64,000 nt of DNA from Micropterix aruncella (GCA_944548615.1 OX155963.1:29219659-29283658), one strand, 5' to 3'. Positions 1-11,689 are shown, counted from the stretch's first letter. The notes: generated from the sequence alone by a model not told the origin. Program-made: numbers and translations.

Positions 1-320
1 AGTTCCTATGATAAAATTGTTTTAAATTATTCTTGAATTACTTAAATAAATAAATAAATAAATAATAACAATATTACGGCCAAAATAGTCTCCTGATAAT
101 ATACAGTTTATGTGCGTGATGCTGTGTAATAATATTTATATATTATGTTATATAATCATGTTCTCTCGATTTGTGAGTGTGTATGATAGAGTAGGAAGGG
201 TGTGTTTTTATGTGTGATTGTGATGTGTGTTTAATGGGTGTGTATAAGTACATCTACGAGTATGTGTCATAGTTGTGTATATATATGAGAGTGTGTGATT
301 CTGCACAGGTATGTATCTGT

Positions 321-560
321 TCAAGCTTTTATGGTCTGGTCTATTACCGCTCTGATAAACTTGTTTTTGCTCATTGAGAATATTTCTAGTTCCTGAAACG
401 ATTCATCGTAGGCTTCCATAATTCGATGCAGAGTTGAATTCCTTGCTTGATTTGTATGGAGTCTGGGTACATTGAATACCCTTGCGTGACGAGTTAGGCG
501 CGATGGGACATTTAAGGGTATGTTACTTTTATCATAATTTATTATGCAAGCGTTGTAAAC
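321..560 (-). mobile_element. LINE ORF2 C-terminal fragment
   Basis: The minus-strand frame ends at 321 with an uninterrupted tail of about 75 codons. It includes VPSRLTRHARVFNVPRLHT, NQARNSTLHRI and LEIFSMSKNKFIRAV. The pattern (arginine-rich 'R-x-F-x-V-P-R', then N-S-x-x-x-R, then I-F-x-x-S-x-x-K-F) is the usual C-terminus of jockey/CR1-group reverse-transcriptase proteins. A stop breaks the frame upstream of 560. Confidence 0.55.
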
Positions 561-779
561 TGTTCATAGGATAGTAAATTCGTTTTGTTTCATTAGGTTT
601 TGTTGTGAGCGTAGTTGTATTGAACATTTTGAACATTGAAATCGCAATATATAATATATAATATAATATAATAATAATAATGTGTATTCAAGAATATATT
701 TAAATAATATGTATGACTATATTATGGAACATGTATTCACACAAAATTTTATGAATTTATTATGACTTCTCCCTTCCCA

Positions 780-936
780 GTTCTCACCTCCCCCCCCCCC
801 CCCCAGTGTTTAAATTATGAATGTCTAAGAGGAAACATGTTAGCTTTATTTTTGTAACTTAATAATTTTGTACCAAATGTATTGTAACAACTGTATGTTT
901 CCTAAACAATAATAAAATTAAAAAAAAAAAAAAAAA
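780..936 (+). mobile_element. Poly(A)-tailed retroelement 3' end
   Basis: AATAAA (911-916) is followed by an A-run (920-936), as at the 3' end of a reverse-transcribed RNA. The preceding sequence is AT-rich with no coding frame. It may be a LINE 3' untranslated region or a processed copy. Confidence 0.45.
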
Positions 937-1145
937 GTTGTATCACGTATTTATTATACCTAAAAATAGTTGTTTCGGTAAGTTTACTATATAATAAAAT
1001 ATTTTTTTTTTCGCTTACCGCGTGGAATAATTATAAGAAATATGCCACAGCAGCGCATCCTACAGTGTAGAATCAACGCTACTGGTATCCCTGTTAAAAC
1101 GGTGTAAGAAGTTTTGGGAGCATAGAACTCGAGTAGTGGCTCCTT

Positions 1146-1938
1146 CACACGTTGGCCAGCGTTGGCCGCATCGCCTATATCTCTCTCGCTCTTTCCCATA
1201 CATTTTTCTGACGTCGCAGTGGTGCCGACTCGCTTCCACCTTAGCAATATTGGCCGGGGGCTAAGGGGCCCTTGCTGAGTTGGCCACGAAGACCCATTCT
1301 GTTCAGGGTTGGTCACACTCACGGGTCAACACCCATCCGACGGCCTCCACGTATGAAGTGCGAGCCTGGGTAGGACTCTGGCCTTAGGGTTAGTTTCCCC
1401 TAGGAATCAACCTTTCGGCGCTCCTGGACGGTCTGCGCACCGTGCGGCATAAGCCAATCGATTGCGCACTCTGACTAAAAGTCGGGGGGAGTCTGGAAGC
1501 AGTACTGTTTCCTATAGAGCGGGGGTGGTTGCAAACCTTACGGCGACTGCTCTTGAAACGACCATCGGCTACCCGATCCTGGGTGAAGAGCCGGGCAAAG
1601 GATGCCGTGGTCCGCGATAGATTCGGTATACACCGTTTCACCGCTTCGCAAGGGAGAGGACCGCGCAAGCGACCTCGATCTTGTAACCAATCGAGAGACT
1701 GGAGTAATCTGGTCGCAATTTGAAGTAAGGGCGTGAGTGTAAGCCCGCTGGGTAACACTTCTGGATATCTCGCGGTTAAGGCGTTGGCCTCTTACGGGTT
1801 TGTGGCGGAGCTTGACGGTGGACTGTTTGGTCCAAGTCTTCTGCGCTCACTCCAGGGAGATAGAACGACTAATCGTTAAAACTTCCTGAGGTGACAACTC
1901 TAGTTAAGCAATATTGGCCAACGGTGGCCAACGTGTGG
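1146..1938. mobile_element. Small foldback MITE split by element X
   Basis: The left arm (1146-1167, CACACGTTGGCCAGCGTTGG and on) is the inverted partner of the right arm (1916-1938, ending CCAACGTGTGG). Removing element X and one copy of its 13-bp duplication restores a short foldback of roughly 130 bp. Confidence 0.55.
1256..1906 (+). mobile_element. Element X, copy 1 (unclassified, 651 bp)
   Basis: The copy runs from GGGGGCTAAGGGGCCC to GACAACTCTAGTTA. It is flanked by a perfect 13-bp direct repeat, AGCAATATTGGCC (1243-1255 and 1907-1919). There are no inverted ends and no A-tail. Several frames are open, but none is shared convincingly between copies, so I call no protein. It is inserted in a foldback element whose arms lie on either side. 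Confidence 0.8.
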
Positions 1939-2497
1939 AGAGGTAAAGGAAAGAAAGACCATAGAGTAAAAATGTATTTATTTTAAAAAGCGGACTGGCT
2001 GAGTTTGAAATTAGACGACACTGACTTTGCTCTAAATCGTAAATTTAATATAATATATTAAATTTACGATTGTTTTTTATAATATATTATATTATAATAT
2101 ATTATTAATATATAATTATAATATAATATATTAAATTTACGATTGTATTTACATATTATGTATTCACGCTCCGCCCCTGGATAATTTGATTTGCTCGCAC
2201 CTTGTGCTTAAAGTCGGCATGTCGCCACCTCGAGGCCTCTTTGAGTGCGCTTAGATATTAGGTGTCGGCAGCCGGAGCAGATCTCATTTTCGACTTCCTG
2301 CCGCCGAGGGTGGTGGGTAGTAGAGGGTGGGGGAGGGAGTAAGGTGGGGGAGTCTTACTGAGTTTCACTTAAGGCGCTGCGGAGTTTCTTTGCGGGCGAT
2401 TCTCTCTTTGTTAGACCTGACGGTGAGAAAAGCTATCTATAGCTTGCAACGCTGAAAATAAAGAACGTCACAAATACGGCTGATGGTAAGAAAAACG

Positions 2498-2896
2498 CTG
2501 GAAACCGGAAGACAGGATCTTGGCAGGCAGCCAGCAAGAGCTCATGTAGAAACCTGGGTAAATAATTGGCGGTTTGTTTAGATTTTTAAATGATATTTTC
2601 GGCAGCGGGACAAGTAATGACTGAAACTAGTTAAAACCCATCATACGCTCCATTAAAAGCAAGAAATTAAAAGCAAGAATAGAAAGAAAATTAAATAAGA
2701 ATTGTAAATATGTTTTGCTATTCTGCAATGCAAAATGACGTTTAGTTTATTTCGATCTTCAAACCGAAAGACGGAATCTTGAGAGGCAGCCAGCAATAAA
2801 TAGCTCATATAGAAATCCGGGTAGATAATCTGCAGTGTGTTTAGATTTTTTAAATGATACTTTCGGCAGCGGGACAACCGATGACTGAAACTAATT
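2498..2896 (+). repeat. Direct duplication, roughly 137-bp units 261 bp apart
   Basis: The units 2498-2635 and 2759-2896 share a collinear series of blocks: GAGGCAGCCAGCAA/GGCAGCCAGCAAGAG, AGCTCAT, GTTTAGATTTTT, TCGGCAGCGGGACAA and ATGACTGAAACTA. Their many differences mark an old duplication or two copies of one repeat. Confidence 0.65.
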
Positions 2897-3145
2897 ACTC
2901 ATTTTTGAACTGAGAACGTTAAACGAACTTCTGTATAGATTGGAAGAAGATTTGAAAAAAAAAACAAGATACATTAAGAAAAGAAAGTATGCCCAGAAGA
3001 GAAATTGTCCCTCGTCCCCCACCTGCCATGCTTCCGTGTACCGTACGCGATCGATCGGTCGCAATCGCGATCAACCGGTCGATCGCGAGTGCTTTGGAAG
3101 TCGATCTCATATGATTTCAATAAATTGGCAAACACCGCATCTTTT

Positions 3146-3520
3146 ATGAGTTACCCTTTTTCGTGTGAAAACATTGAGGAATCTGCTACAGAAATAGCAA
3201 GTCAGTTTAACATGGACTCATCTTCTGTTGGAAATGAGGTAGTGCCTCTTATATCACATATATTCGTACATCTCAAAGCCACAGCATCTGATACAAAATT
3301 GTGGTATTTTATATCTGAAGACAAAGTTCCGAATCTAAGGCAAATTATCCTTCAGTTGAAGGCATTGCTTGGGTCAACTTACTTGCGGGAGTCTGCTTTT
3401 CTGAAATTGAAATGAAGATAATTAAGTCAAAATATCGCAATCGACTAACTGACGAACATAATGTCATCATGCTTGCGATTAGCACTCGTTATTTCAGGAG
3501 TGTATTATCAAAATAAGTCA
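3146..3520 (+). pseudogene. hAT transposase remnant (C-terminal dimerisation region)
   Basis: From the ATG at 3146 the frame reads through DFNKL-type sequence into WYFISEDKVPNLRQIILQL and LGSTYLRESAF. A +1 shift near 3410 then gives KIIKSKYRNRLTDEH and MLAISTRYF. The pattern 'P-N-L-R ... G-S-T-Y-x-x-E-x-x-F ... K-x-K-x-R-x-R-L-T-D-E-H' is the hAT C-terminal dimerisation block of ZBED5/GTF2IRD2-like proteins. The shift and the missing N-terminal and catalytic regions make it a fragment. No hAT ends were found nearby. Confidence 0.75.
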
Positions 3521-3972
3521 TGTCCACTTTTTGGTCTAACAAAGAATATTGTTGAATATTTATTTATTTAGATACTTATGATTAGGTATACAGTTCATTA
3601 ATCATGTAACGGTTGCTTCTTATAATAATTATGTAAATTATTTAATAATTAATATAGGGAGGTTTAACACATCTTACATGACCTTTCCTGCCAATAGCAC
3701 ATCTAACTAGGCGATAATTTGGCCAGTCTCTAGATGTGCATATTTTTATGCAATTTTAAGTAATTAAATGTTTTTTTTATACAATAAATTATTTGGACCC
3801 ACCACCTGTATATAGGTACACATAAATATACCAATTTTTTAAAATATATAGCTATGTAATAAATAAATACATTTATAGTTCAAATTAATTCAAATTTAAT
3901 TAAGAATAATAGATAAGTGATACTAAATAAATTGTCATTGCGTTGCGAAGAAGTTGATTAGATTTTATATAA

Positions 3973-4266
3973 TTATCCATTGTTAAGTAGCCATCTATTA
4001 AGGTTTGCTTTAAATATTTTTAAGTTAGAATAATTTTTCATGTCTTCACTTAGGGAATTATATAATTTTGGGGATATGTAGAATATATGTCTCTGGGGAA
4101 ATGTTGTCCTGACTGACGGAATTATATAATTGATACTCGCGGACATTCTTGTGTTCAGATTGTTTAGAGTTCGAGCATGGTCATCTCTAGATTTGTAGAA
4201 TGCAATAAGCGCTTGCTTAATGAATAACTGTTTAGCTGATAGCACATGGAATTGGGAAAATAACAA
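3973..4266 (-). mobile_element. LINE ORF2 C-terminal fragment
   Basis: Ninety-seven residues on the minus strand hold SAKQLFIKQALIAFYK, the IPSVRTTFPQRHIFYISPKLYN block, then LKIFKANLNRWLL. This 'R-T-x-F-x-Q-R-x-x-x-Y-x-x-P-x-x-Y-N' pattern is the terminal domain of CR1/jockey-type reverse-transcriptase proteins. The fragment at 8684 has the same pattern. Confidence 0.7.
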
Positions 4267-4879
4267 GGCTGATCTGTATAATATTTAAAAATAAGTTTTA
4301 ACTTCAAATCAAATCAGATCCACATAGATTCTTCGTTATAAATAAAGCAAACTGCCGCTTAGCATCAAAATAAGTCAGGTCAAGCGCACCCTCCTTTCAA
4401 AACAAGGCTGGTCCGATTTGCCCAATAGCAGCGCTCGATTGCAAGCCGCCGTCTTGAAAATTGCCATTCTATCTCAATCGACGCGCTATCAAAAGTCACT
4501 TTGATACCGCGTCGTGATTTTGTTCAGTTTTCAATCACTTTTTATTAAGTTGCCTGGGAAAAGAATGGAGAAACCCGTACAGGAGGTCCCGCCTGATCAA
4601 TCGCGCAAAAAATCAGCCTATAGCTCCGGGAGAAGTAGCAGTAAAGCCAGCTAAGATTGCGGACGTAAAAAAAATACTAAGAACCTACTTCGGTAATGAT
4701 TGGGCTGAAAGACCGCAACTCCGATACTATACATCACTACTCAGTACACCATAAACTATCCTGGAAAACGCGGAAGAGCAAGAACATAATCTATTGTGTG
4801 AAGAACACACGCACTTTGATTCCCCATCTCAACTTCATAAGTCATTAGATATTACCTTTTACCTTCTCTATTAAAGAAC

Positions 4880-5725
4880 GTTTAAAAGTTATCTATCATG
4901 CGGCGACTTTGTTACCATAAGTAACTGGGCTAAATTTCTTTATCGAAATTGGATACTGAAAAATCGGTTACCTATTTTTACAACTTCTTACAGGATCTCA
5001 TAGACAAATATATTCCGAAGAAACTAGTAAAATCACAAACAAATTATCCACCTTGGTTTCCCGTGGTTTAATAAAATTAATTCGTCAGAAAATGAAAATG
5101 CATTCCAAATGGAAAAAATATGACAATCTTTGCCACTACCAAACTTTTTCATTATTACGCTCAATGGAAAAGAAACTTGAGCGGGAATGTTACAAAAACT
5201 ATATTGATTTCTCTGAAAAAAAAATAAACATCGCCCCTCGATATTTTTGGAGATTTATAAAATCTAAATTTGGTGCCAATAATATTCCCTCTCATATGAA
5301 CCTGAACGATGTATCTTCAAGTGACGGCGAAACAATTACCAATATGTTTAATGATTATTTTAACTCAGTTTTTATCCCCGAAACTTCCCAAGTGAGTGAC
5401 ACTTCCTGTGCTGATACAGTTAATCTGCAGTTGACATCTCGGTTAACAGATCTGCAGTTAACATCTCGACGGTAGAAATAACACAAAACCTTGTATATAA
5501 ACTATTTCAGCAAATAGATATAAACAAGGGTGCGGGTTTCGACAACATCCATCCCATCTTAATCAGGAAGCTTAGTAAAGAGTTTTCAATACCAATCACC
5601 AAAATTTATAGGAAATCTATGCTGGAGGGCTGTTTTCCTGCCATCTGGAAGAAATCTCTGGTAACCCCAATTCCAAAAGGTCGTGACAAACATTATATTA
5701 TGCAGTACAGGCCTATCTCTAAGCC
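4880..5725 (+). mobile_element. LINE ORF2 fragment, linker and start of reverse transcriptase
   Basis: Three frames together read DLIDKYIPKKLVKSQTNYPPWF, the 5053-5475 frame (KKYDNLCHYQTFSLLRS, RYFWRFIKSKFG, FNDYFNSVF), then DINKGAGFDNIHPILIRKL and SLVTPIPKGRDK with QYRPIS. These are the endonuclease-RT linker and RT motifs 0-2 of a jockey-like LINE. The copy ends at about 5725, before the catalytic motif. Confidence 0.75.
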
Positions 5726-5729
5726 TTCC

Positions 5730-6097
5730 CGCCGCCGAACACCGAACGCAAGGACGTAAGACAGGATACAGTGAGTGTTGTGTGCAAGACGGATTTTCGA
5801 AATTCGCGCGCTCCGAGCCCGGCCCCCCACCACTGTTATAACCTACGCAGTGGCGGCAGCGGTATGCGACCTACCCGCAAAATAAAGGATTGACAGCTCT
5901 TCAGTCTACCCTGGACAACGGCGGCTGCAACGTCACTGAAACGTCGGGTGCTACAAATTTCACGCGGTAAATTCGTTTTCTATCCTATTTATAATGTCAA
6001 ACAAACGCTATAGGTAGTCTTCGATGTTATATAGCGAATGTCGCTTTCGCTATAAACAAAAGGGTTTGATAGTGTTTATAATTCCACTGGGGCTTGA
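5730..6097 (+). repeat. Short dispersed repeat with CGAAACGTCGGGTG core
   Basis: The core at about 5903-6010 reads CAGTCTACCCTGGACAACGG, then TGAAACGTCGGGTGCTAC, then CACGCGGTAAATTCG. It recurs at 12285-12350, 21487-21590 and 21688-21770. I do not know the family; the rest of the stretch shows nothing further. Confidence 0.5.
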
Positions 6098-6275
6098 GAC
6101 AACTAGAGCTGTCAACTACAACGGGCGAACCCGTCACCTCGGGCAGTTTTAACGAAATATGATCGTTCTATCTCCCGTGAGGTGATCGCAGAAGACTTAG
6201 GACAAAAAAGTCTACCGTCAAGCTCCGCCACGTGCTCGTAAGAAGCCAATGCGTTACCTACCTCACGAAATCGTT
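6098..6275 (-). mobile_element. Element X, truncated reverse fragment
   Basis: The fragment matches the first roughly 180 bp of the reverse copies (GTCAACTACAACGGGCGA, then TTTTAACGA, GATCGTTCTATCTCCC, the GGACAAAA block and TCCGCCAC). It stops at about 6275, and no flanking duplication is visible. Confidence 0.65.
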
Positions 6276-6664
6276 GTTTTCGGGTGGACGGTTACTCAAA
6301 GCTTGTAGGGCATCGCGCGCTCTGCACCCCCCTTGTTCGCGCTCCGCTAGTTTTCGCCAAATTGAGAGATTGCAAAGTTTTGTGTATGGGTGGGTGGATG
6401 ACGACGGTGCGTGCCGTACTCGCGGGTCGCGATGCCGCGTTCGCGATATTTACTATTATTTACATGGTCGCTCGGGGAGCTTGTAGTGTTTCGGCAAACA
6501 TTTGCGCCGGTGATTGGGGCGCGGTGCTCGCGTACTAGCGCCTGTTTGCCCGCCTGTACTCACTCGCCGCCCTGTTTGGTTCGGAGTGAGCACCGCCACT
6601 TGTGACTGTCGCGGACGGACTGCGACCCTGTAACCGGTTTGCTTATCGATTGTAAAGGTTATAC

Positions 6665-6775
6665 TCCGGCATTGATTATATAGGTAGCCTATCATATTGC
6701 TCACCGTTGTAATACAATTCGGCAACCAGGATTTTACTACGAAACGCAACGTGTAGATTGATGGCACTATTCCGT
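6665..6775 (+). repeat. End of 'family T' inverted-repeat element
   Basis: It matches the right end of the element in the RUNX intron, inverted: ATTGATTATATAGGTAGCC, TATTGCTCACCG, CGGCAACCAGGATTTTACTA, then AACGTGTAGAT and GGCAC. The copy is cut short by the repeat that follows. Confidence 0.5.
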
Positions 6776-6809
6776 TATGTATTATATTATTATGTATTAT
6801 ATATTACTA

Positions 6810-7020
6810 GCTGCGCCCCGCGGTTTCACCAGCGTGGTGATGGAAAATTGTCATAATGATGATAGAAAACTATATATCTTTATAAATTATAGCCTATGTG
6901 TTATTCTGATGTGCTATATTATTGTAAAGTTTCATCAAAATCTATTGAGTAGTTTTTGCGTGAAAAAGTAACAAACATCCATACATACATTCTTACAAAA
7001 TTTCGCGTTTATAATAATGG
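6810..7020 (+). repeat. Lepidopteran dispersed repeat (CTGCGCCCCGCGGTTTCACC type)
   Basis: The repeat opens at ACTAGCTGCGCCCCGCGG and contains ATAGCCTATGTGTTATTCTG, AAGTTTCATCAAAAT and AACATCCATACATACATTC. It ends near GTTTATAATAATGGTA. The same series occurs at 35640-35800 and, more diverged, at 56800-56955. Repeats with this opening are very common in butterfly and moth genomes. Confidence 0.6.
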
Positions 7021-7599
7021 TATGATATTTCATTATATTATAGTTGTATTATACGTTATATAAATTCTTTCACGAAATAGAATTCGCCGATTACAACGCT
7101 TAAACTCACTTTTTTGAATGTCAATCTCCGAAGACGATTCTCCTCATTAATTCACTCTTTACCCATTAGCTCGACTGCCCCGATCTGCTTAGTTGTTTCC
7201 TGCTGAACGTTCCGTCGACCCACAGAACTCGTCGTTGTGATGTGTTCCGCCCGCCGCATTGTTCAACCAATAACGCACTATTCTCGCCGGTGCGCCGTAT
7301 AATGCACACATAATATGTGAAAATTGTAAATTGCTTTGATGGTATTCTTCTAAGTAAATCACAATTCAAGCAACTCGCCTCTGCAAAAATAACGGAATAA
7401 AAAAAACAAACTGCAATTAAAATAAATAAAATACTTAATGTATTAGTAGTTATAGCAATGTAGGTAAATTAATAATAAGTAGAAATCGTTTTTAGATGTA
7501 CATCAAATAACTCAATGAAATATTATCTCTAGTACGTAAGACTGATGTAAATCTGTTGTTTTTTTCTAATAAAGAGAAAAAAAAATACTATTATGTATA

Positions 7600-8033
7600 C
7601 TAAAATACCAAAAATTGATTAATCTTCTATCATTATGTTCTATGGCGACTTTCGTGGTATAACAGTATGGTGGCACGCTGTAGATGGCGCTCTAAACATT
7701 CTGATACGGTATAAAATAATAATATCATAACAAACAAATTTTTAAATTATAGCTGTTTGAAATTTAATATCATTGGCTAAAAGATGTACATTTTTATTGG
7801 CTATATAAGAGTCATTTTAAGTAATAATTTCACATTTAAATGTTCAGATGGGCTAATAGATAGCATTCTATCTCTCCGTATTATTTCTGTGATGTCATCA
7901 CCTTATATAAAAATGCGATAGATGGTACTAATAATTGAATGTTTTTATTGTTATCATTGGTTAAATTGTTGGGATTTTATAATCAATCAGTCCTTTATAT
8001 AAGAAACCTTTCATTATCAATGTTATTACTTAT
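7600..8033 (+). repeat. Family T repeat, internal region
   Basis: It shares an ordered set of blocks with 49035-49610: TAGATGGC, TCTAAACAT, ATACGGTAT, TCCGTATTATTTCTGTGATG, AAAAATGCGATAGATGG and TTATAATCAATC. No coding frame. Confidence 0.5.
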
Positions 8034-9535
8034 TTTATTTATTTATTTATTTATTTTAATCAAATGATTTACAGACCAATGGCTATGATATTCGGTATAC
8101 AGTACAATAAAACGTGCAGGAAAAACAAGTTAAACCCATAGCCGTTGGCTCATCGCATACCTAACTGAGCAAGAACGCCCGTATCTAGGGATGCTGATAT
8201 TTGATTTAGCATATTGCGAGCTGACATGTATGACGTTCGGTTATATAATTATTATTGGTATAAAGTTCAAAACATTCATTCTTGCATAACACAAATACAC
8301 AAGCACAAAGAGTTATACCAACATACAAAAAAAAAGTTATAGTAGTAAAAAAATATTATTAAACCCAACACCAATATATAGTAATACATAAATACAATAA
8401 ATACATATTATATAAAATAAATATACATATATACTAATATAAAATACTTATTACATATACACAAAATGTACACAAATAAATTAAATTGAAATACCTCTAG
8501 TCTTAAACCTCACATATACATACGTCTATTATATTTATAAATAATAAAAAAAAATATTTGCTTTTTATTTATTAATTTTGCCCAATCAAAAATTCTGTTA
8601 AATTCCGCTTTGTCATAGAGTGGTCCTTTAACAATCAAGCACTTTTTTATTGCTTTTTTAAATGCTACCATGTTAACTAAATTTTAGATCGTAATTTCTA
8701 TATTATTATAGAGCCTTGGAGCTAAGTATTTAAAGTATCTTTGTGCGAATGAAGTTCTCACACGCGGTACCAAAAACAGCCCCGCCCTAGAACTTCTAGT
8801 AGTTTTTACTTGTTGGTCCATAGGCTGTAAGTGTTTGAATTTATGAAATAACAATAGCACTTGCTTCACATATAATTGGCGTACATCAAACACGCAATAT
8901 TCTCGAAATAACTGTAAAGAGGGATATCTAGGGGGCTTTTTATTTATAACCCGTAGGATCAACTTCTGAGCTTTGATTAAAGGTTCAATCACTTGCTTGG
9001 TGCATCCGCCCCAAGCAATCGTTCCATGTATTAAAAGGCTCTGAAAACTTGCCATGTAAACCGATTTCAGTAGGTTTTTCGGCAGTACAGTTCGTAATTC
9101 ACGAAAAACATAACCGAGTTTCCTGGTTTTTGCTGTAAGAATATTGACTTGGTTTTCCAGCTCATTGTCTCATCTACAGTTACTCCGAGATATTTCATCT
9201 CATCCACCTTTTCAACTGGTCGGCATATACAACTTAATTTATGGCACACATTTGAATGTACTTTTAATTCAATGATACAGCACTGTGCGTGATTTGGATT
9301 AAAATTAAATGTAATGTATTTCGTTTTTGAGGAGTTTATTGTCAGGATGTGATGGTCTAGCCATTTTTTTGCTTTGTCTAAATTGGTTTGTGCTTGCTTA
9401 TAATTATCATCCCATTGTTGTGTGGATGTCAGCAAGACGGTGTCGTCAGCGAACGCAACAATTTTACCATTCACAGAAAGGTCGCACAAATCATTTACAT
9501 ATAGGAGAAAAAGTATGGGACCCAAAACACTTATA
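8034..9535 (-). mobile_element. LINE, 3' half with AAAT tail and degraded reverse transcriptase
   Basis: On the minus strand the frame 9525-9067 begins MGPILFLLYVNDLC and carries the RT active site FADD (9453-9442), then the VEKVDEMKYLGVTVDETMSW thumb block. After a frame break, 9055-8684 reads FQSLLIHGTIAWGG, AQKLILRVINKKPP and RVRTSFAQRYFKYLAPRLYN, the C-terminal domain. A roughly 630-bp AT-rich 3' untranslated region follows and ends in a (TTTA)n run at 8034-8056, the complement of an (AAAT)n tail. The copy is truncated 5' of RT motif B and is dead. I call it jockey/CR1-like without resolving the clade. Confidence 0.8.
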
Positions 9536-9539
9536 GGTG

Positions 9540-9860
9540 ACCCAATACATTGCCATTAGTTTGCTTGCCAATACTATTAGCGTCACCTGCAATTTCGCAG
9601 TTTTAGAAGGGTTTCCAAAACTTAATATAGCATTGAGTAATCGAATAGACTATATAATTAATAGTAAAAGTATCAGTAGATAAATAAGGGGGTGAAATAA
9701 TAAAAGTCTATTAGTGTAGTTCAAAATACAGTGGTTCAGATTTAAATTAAATTTTCGAGACGGATAACCTTCAACGCCATTTATCCTATAAGCGCCACCT
9801 GCATGTTGCCGTTTTAGAAGGGTTGAGCCATCTAATACCATATATAGTCAATGATCTATG
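9540..9860 (-). repeat. Two partial family T repeat ends
   Basis: Both 9540-9660 and 9765-9850 match family T (GCGCCACCTGCATG, TTTTAGAAGGGTT, CTAATACCATATATAGTCAAT). They look like two truncated insertions side by side. Confidence 0.4.
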
Positions 9861-10476
9861 AAGACCAAACTGTGCAAGCCTTATCTAGACCAGGTTGCTG
9901 CGAAAACCAGTAGTTATATACTAATACCACATGAAAATATGAACTAATATATTTTCTATGCCGAAGTACTCGAAATTATTTATTAACAATCCGATTTCTT
10001 TTAGATTAAACGGCGGCGTATGAAACCACGCAGTACAGCTAGTCGGTAAAAACGGTGGGTGCTCAGCTGTTACTCAGCTCAGCGGGTACTCCGTCTACCT
10101 CATTTGGTCTTCTAGATCAGCGGATCCCGAACTGGGTTCTGCGGAACTTAAGGTTTCCGCGAGATCCCCGGTAAGGTTCCGGAATTAAGAAGGATTCTCG
10201 AAAACTTGTTTAGTAAAAAAAATCTTTCGCTGTCTTTTCATTAAACTGAGAGACGAAAAACCCACCTGCAGCTGTACACACTATTATGATTTTACTTCCC
10301 TTTTAAGCATCGTCTTTACATGCGAAAAAACATATTTGTAAGTAGATTAGATATTTTCCCGTAAGAGTGAAGCGTCCGACATAAAACCAACTTACAAGCC
10401 ATCAGCACAATAAAGAAACAATTTCATGATTCTAAATTGTTTCGTTGTTTTGTTGATAATTGTTGAAAAATGCCCC

Positions 10477-10789
10477 TTAACTCGTTGAGTATGATACGAC
10501 CAAATCTGGTTCTGAAACAATTATCCGTTGAGTATGATACGACCAGATCTGGTTCCGCGTTTTTTACACTTCTTTGACGTTCTCATATTTATTCATAATT
10601 ATCTAATTATTTTACAAAATGATATTTCAATATTCTATATTCGAAATTTCAATGCAATCATTGTGAAGTTGTTCTTTTTATGATTGGTGTAGTAGTTTCG
10701 TAGTTATAGTACTTTAAGTCGATGTCGCCGAAAATCCTGCAAAAGAGACAGATGCATCCATGAAAATACCCATTTACTCCAAGGGTTAA
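10477..10789 (+). mobile_element. piggyBac-like MITE, copy 1
   Basis: TTAA lies at both ends (10477-10480 and 10786-10789), the duplication made by piggyBac. The ends read CTCGTTGAG left and, inverted, CCCTTGGAG right. A subterminal motif TGAGTATGATACGACCA is repeated twice. The copy at 20404-20703 matches it almost throughout in inverse orientation. Confidence 0.7.
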
Positions 10790-11245
10790 GATCAAAGGGC
10801 AAATGTATAAGACAGCCATTAGACCTGCTGTCTTGTATGGATCATAATGTTGGGCGATTAACAAAGAATATCTAAATAAACTAAATACAACAGAAATACG
10901 CATGCTACGCTGGTCACCGGCGTTACACTGTTAGACAAAATCCGAAATGAGTACATAAGGGGAAATTTTAAAGTCGCTCCAATAATTGATAAAGTCAAAG
11001 AAAGACGCTTACGATGGTACGGTCACGTCCAGCAACTCCCAGATAACCACATGGTGAAGCTTGCCCTAGACCTGCCAACGACGAAACGTGCTTTGGAAAA
11101 CCATTTGCCACCTGGTTGACGACGGTTGAAAAAGACCTGAGAGAAGCTTAACTCGACACCGATACAGCACAAGATCGTGATCAGTGGAGGAGAAGGACAA
11201 AGAAAGCCGACCTCAAATAAATGGGACAGAGTCTAGGAAGAAGAA
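10790..11245 (+). mobile_element. RTE-like LINE C-terminal fragment
   Basis: With two frame breaks the plus strand reads IKGQMYKTAIRPAVLYGS, TTEIRMLRWS, IRNEYIRGNFKVAPIIDKV, KERRLRWYGHVQQLPDN and RTKKADLK. 'M-L-R-W ... R-x-x-R-W-Y-G-H-V' is the signature end of RTE/BovB-type proteins. The MITE abuts its 5' side. Confidence 0.75.
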
Positions 11246-11689
11246 AAGAAGTGATAATTGCCTGGAAAAGTTTAATAGCACATGCATCAAATATTGTGCC
11301 AGTTATATGTACATATCCAGTAAAATTCCTTACTTATCCAATAAAATATTTTAAACAATAAACGTGTTTCAAATTTTAGCAGATTTGACTTGACTTGAAT
11401 TTTGTATCATGAATTTTGTATCATAATATCTCCCGTTTGAGTAAAATTCTTTTAATAGATGGTTTTTACAAAAATGCATGCTACGCTATAGTGGGGAAGG
11501 GGGGGGGGGTCTTACCGTACTTCAAATGCCCCACCCAACAATTCAGTAATGTTTCCGCATACGTAAGCGACTTACTAAGGTTCTGAATCTTAAAAAGTTT
11601 GGAAACGGCTGTCCTAGATGTCGGAGAATCCTCGTTTACATTTACATACATGCTTGTCCAATTGATTAGATCGATCAGAGACTAATCGA

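Larger units (their letters stand above)
10118..11611. mobile_element. hAT-like element carrying nested insertions
   Basis: The left end CAGCGGATCCCGAACTGGGT and the inverted right end CAGCCGTTTCCAAACTTTTT fit the CAG-G-TTCCCAAAC ends of Charlie-type hATs, though only about 13 of 21 positions agree. The 8-bp flanks are TTCTAGAT (10110-10117) and TCCTAGAT (11612-11619), a 7/8 match, and hAT elements make 8-bp duplications. No transposase is visible. Inside lie a TTAA-flanked piggyBac-like MITE and an RTE-like LINE fragment. Confidence 0.55.

Noticed and set aside
10118..11611. Alternative reading of the whole unit as a single RTE LINE insertion
   Set aside because: The 8-bp flanks and CAG ends lie well outside the LINE fragment, and the LINE part has no 5' or 3' border of its own at those points.
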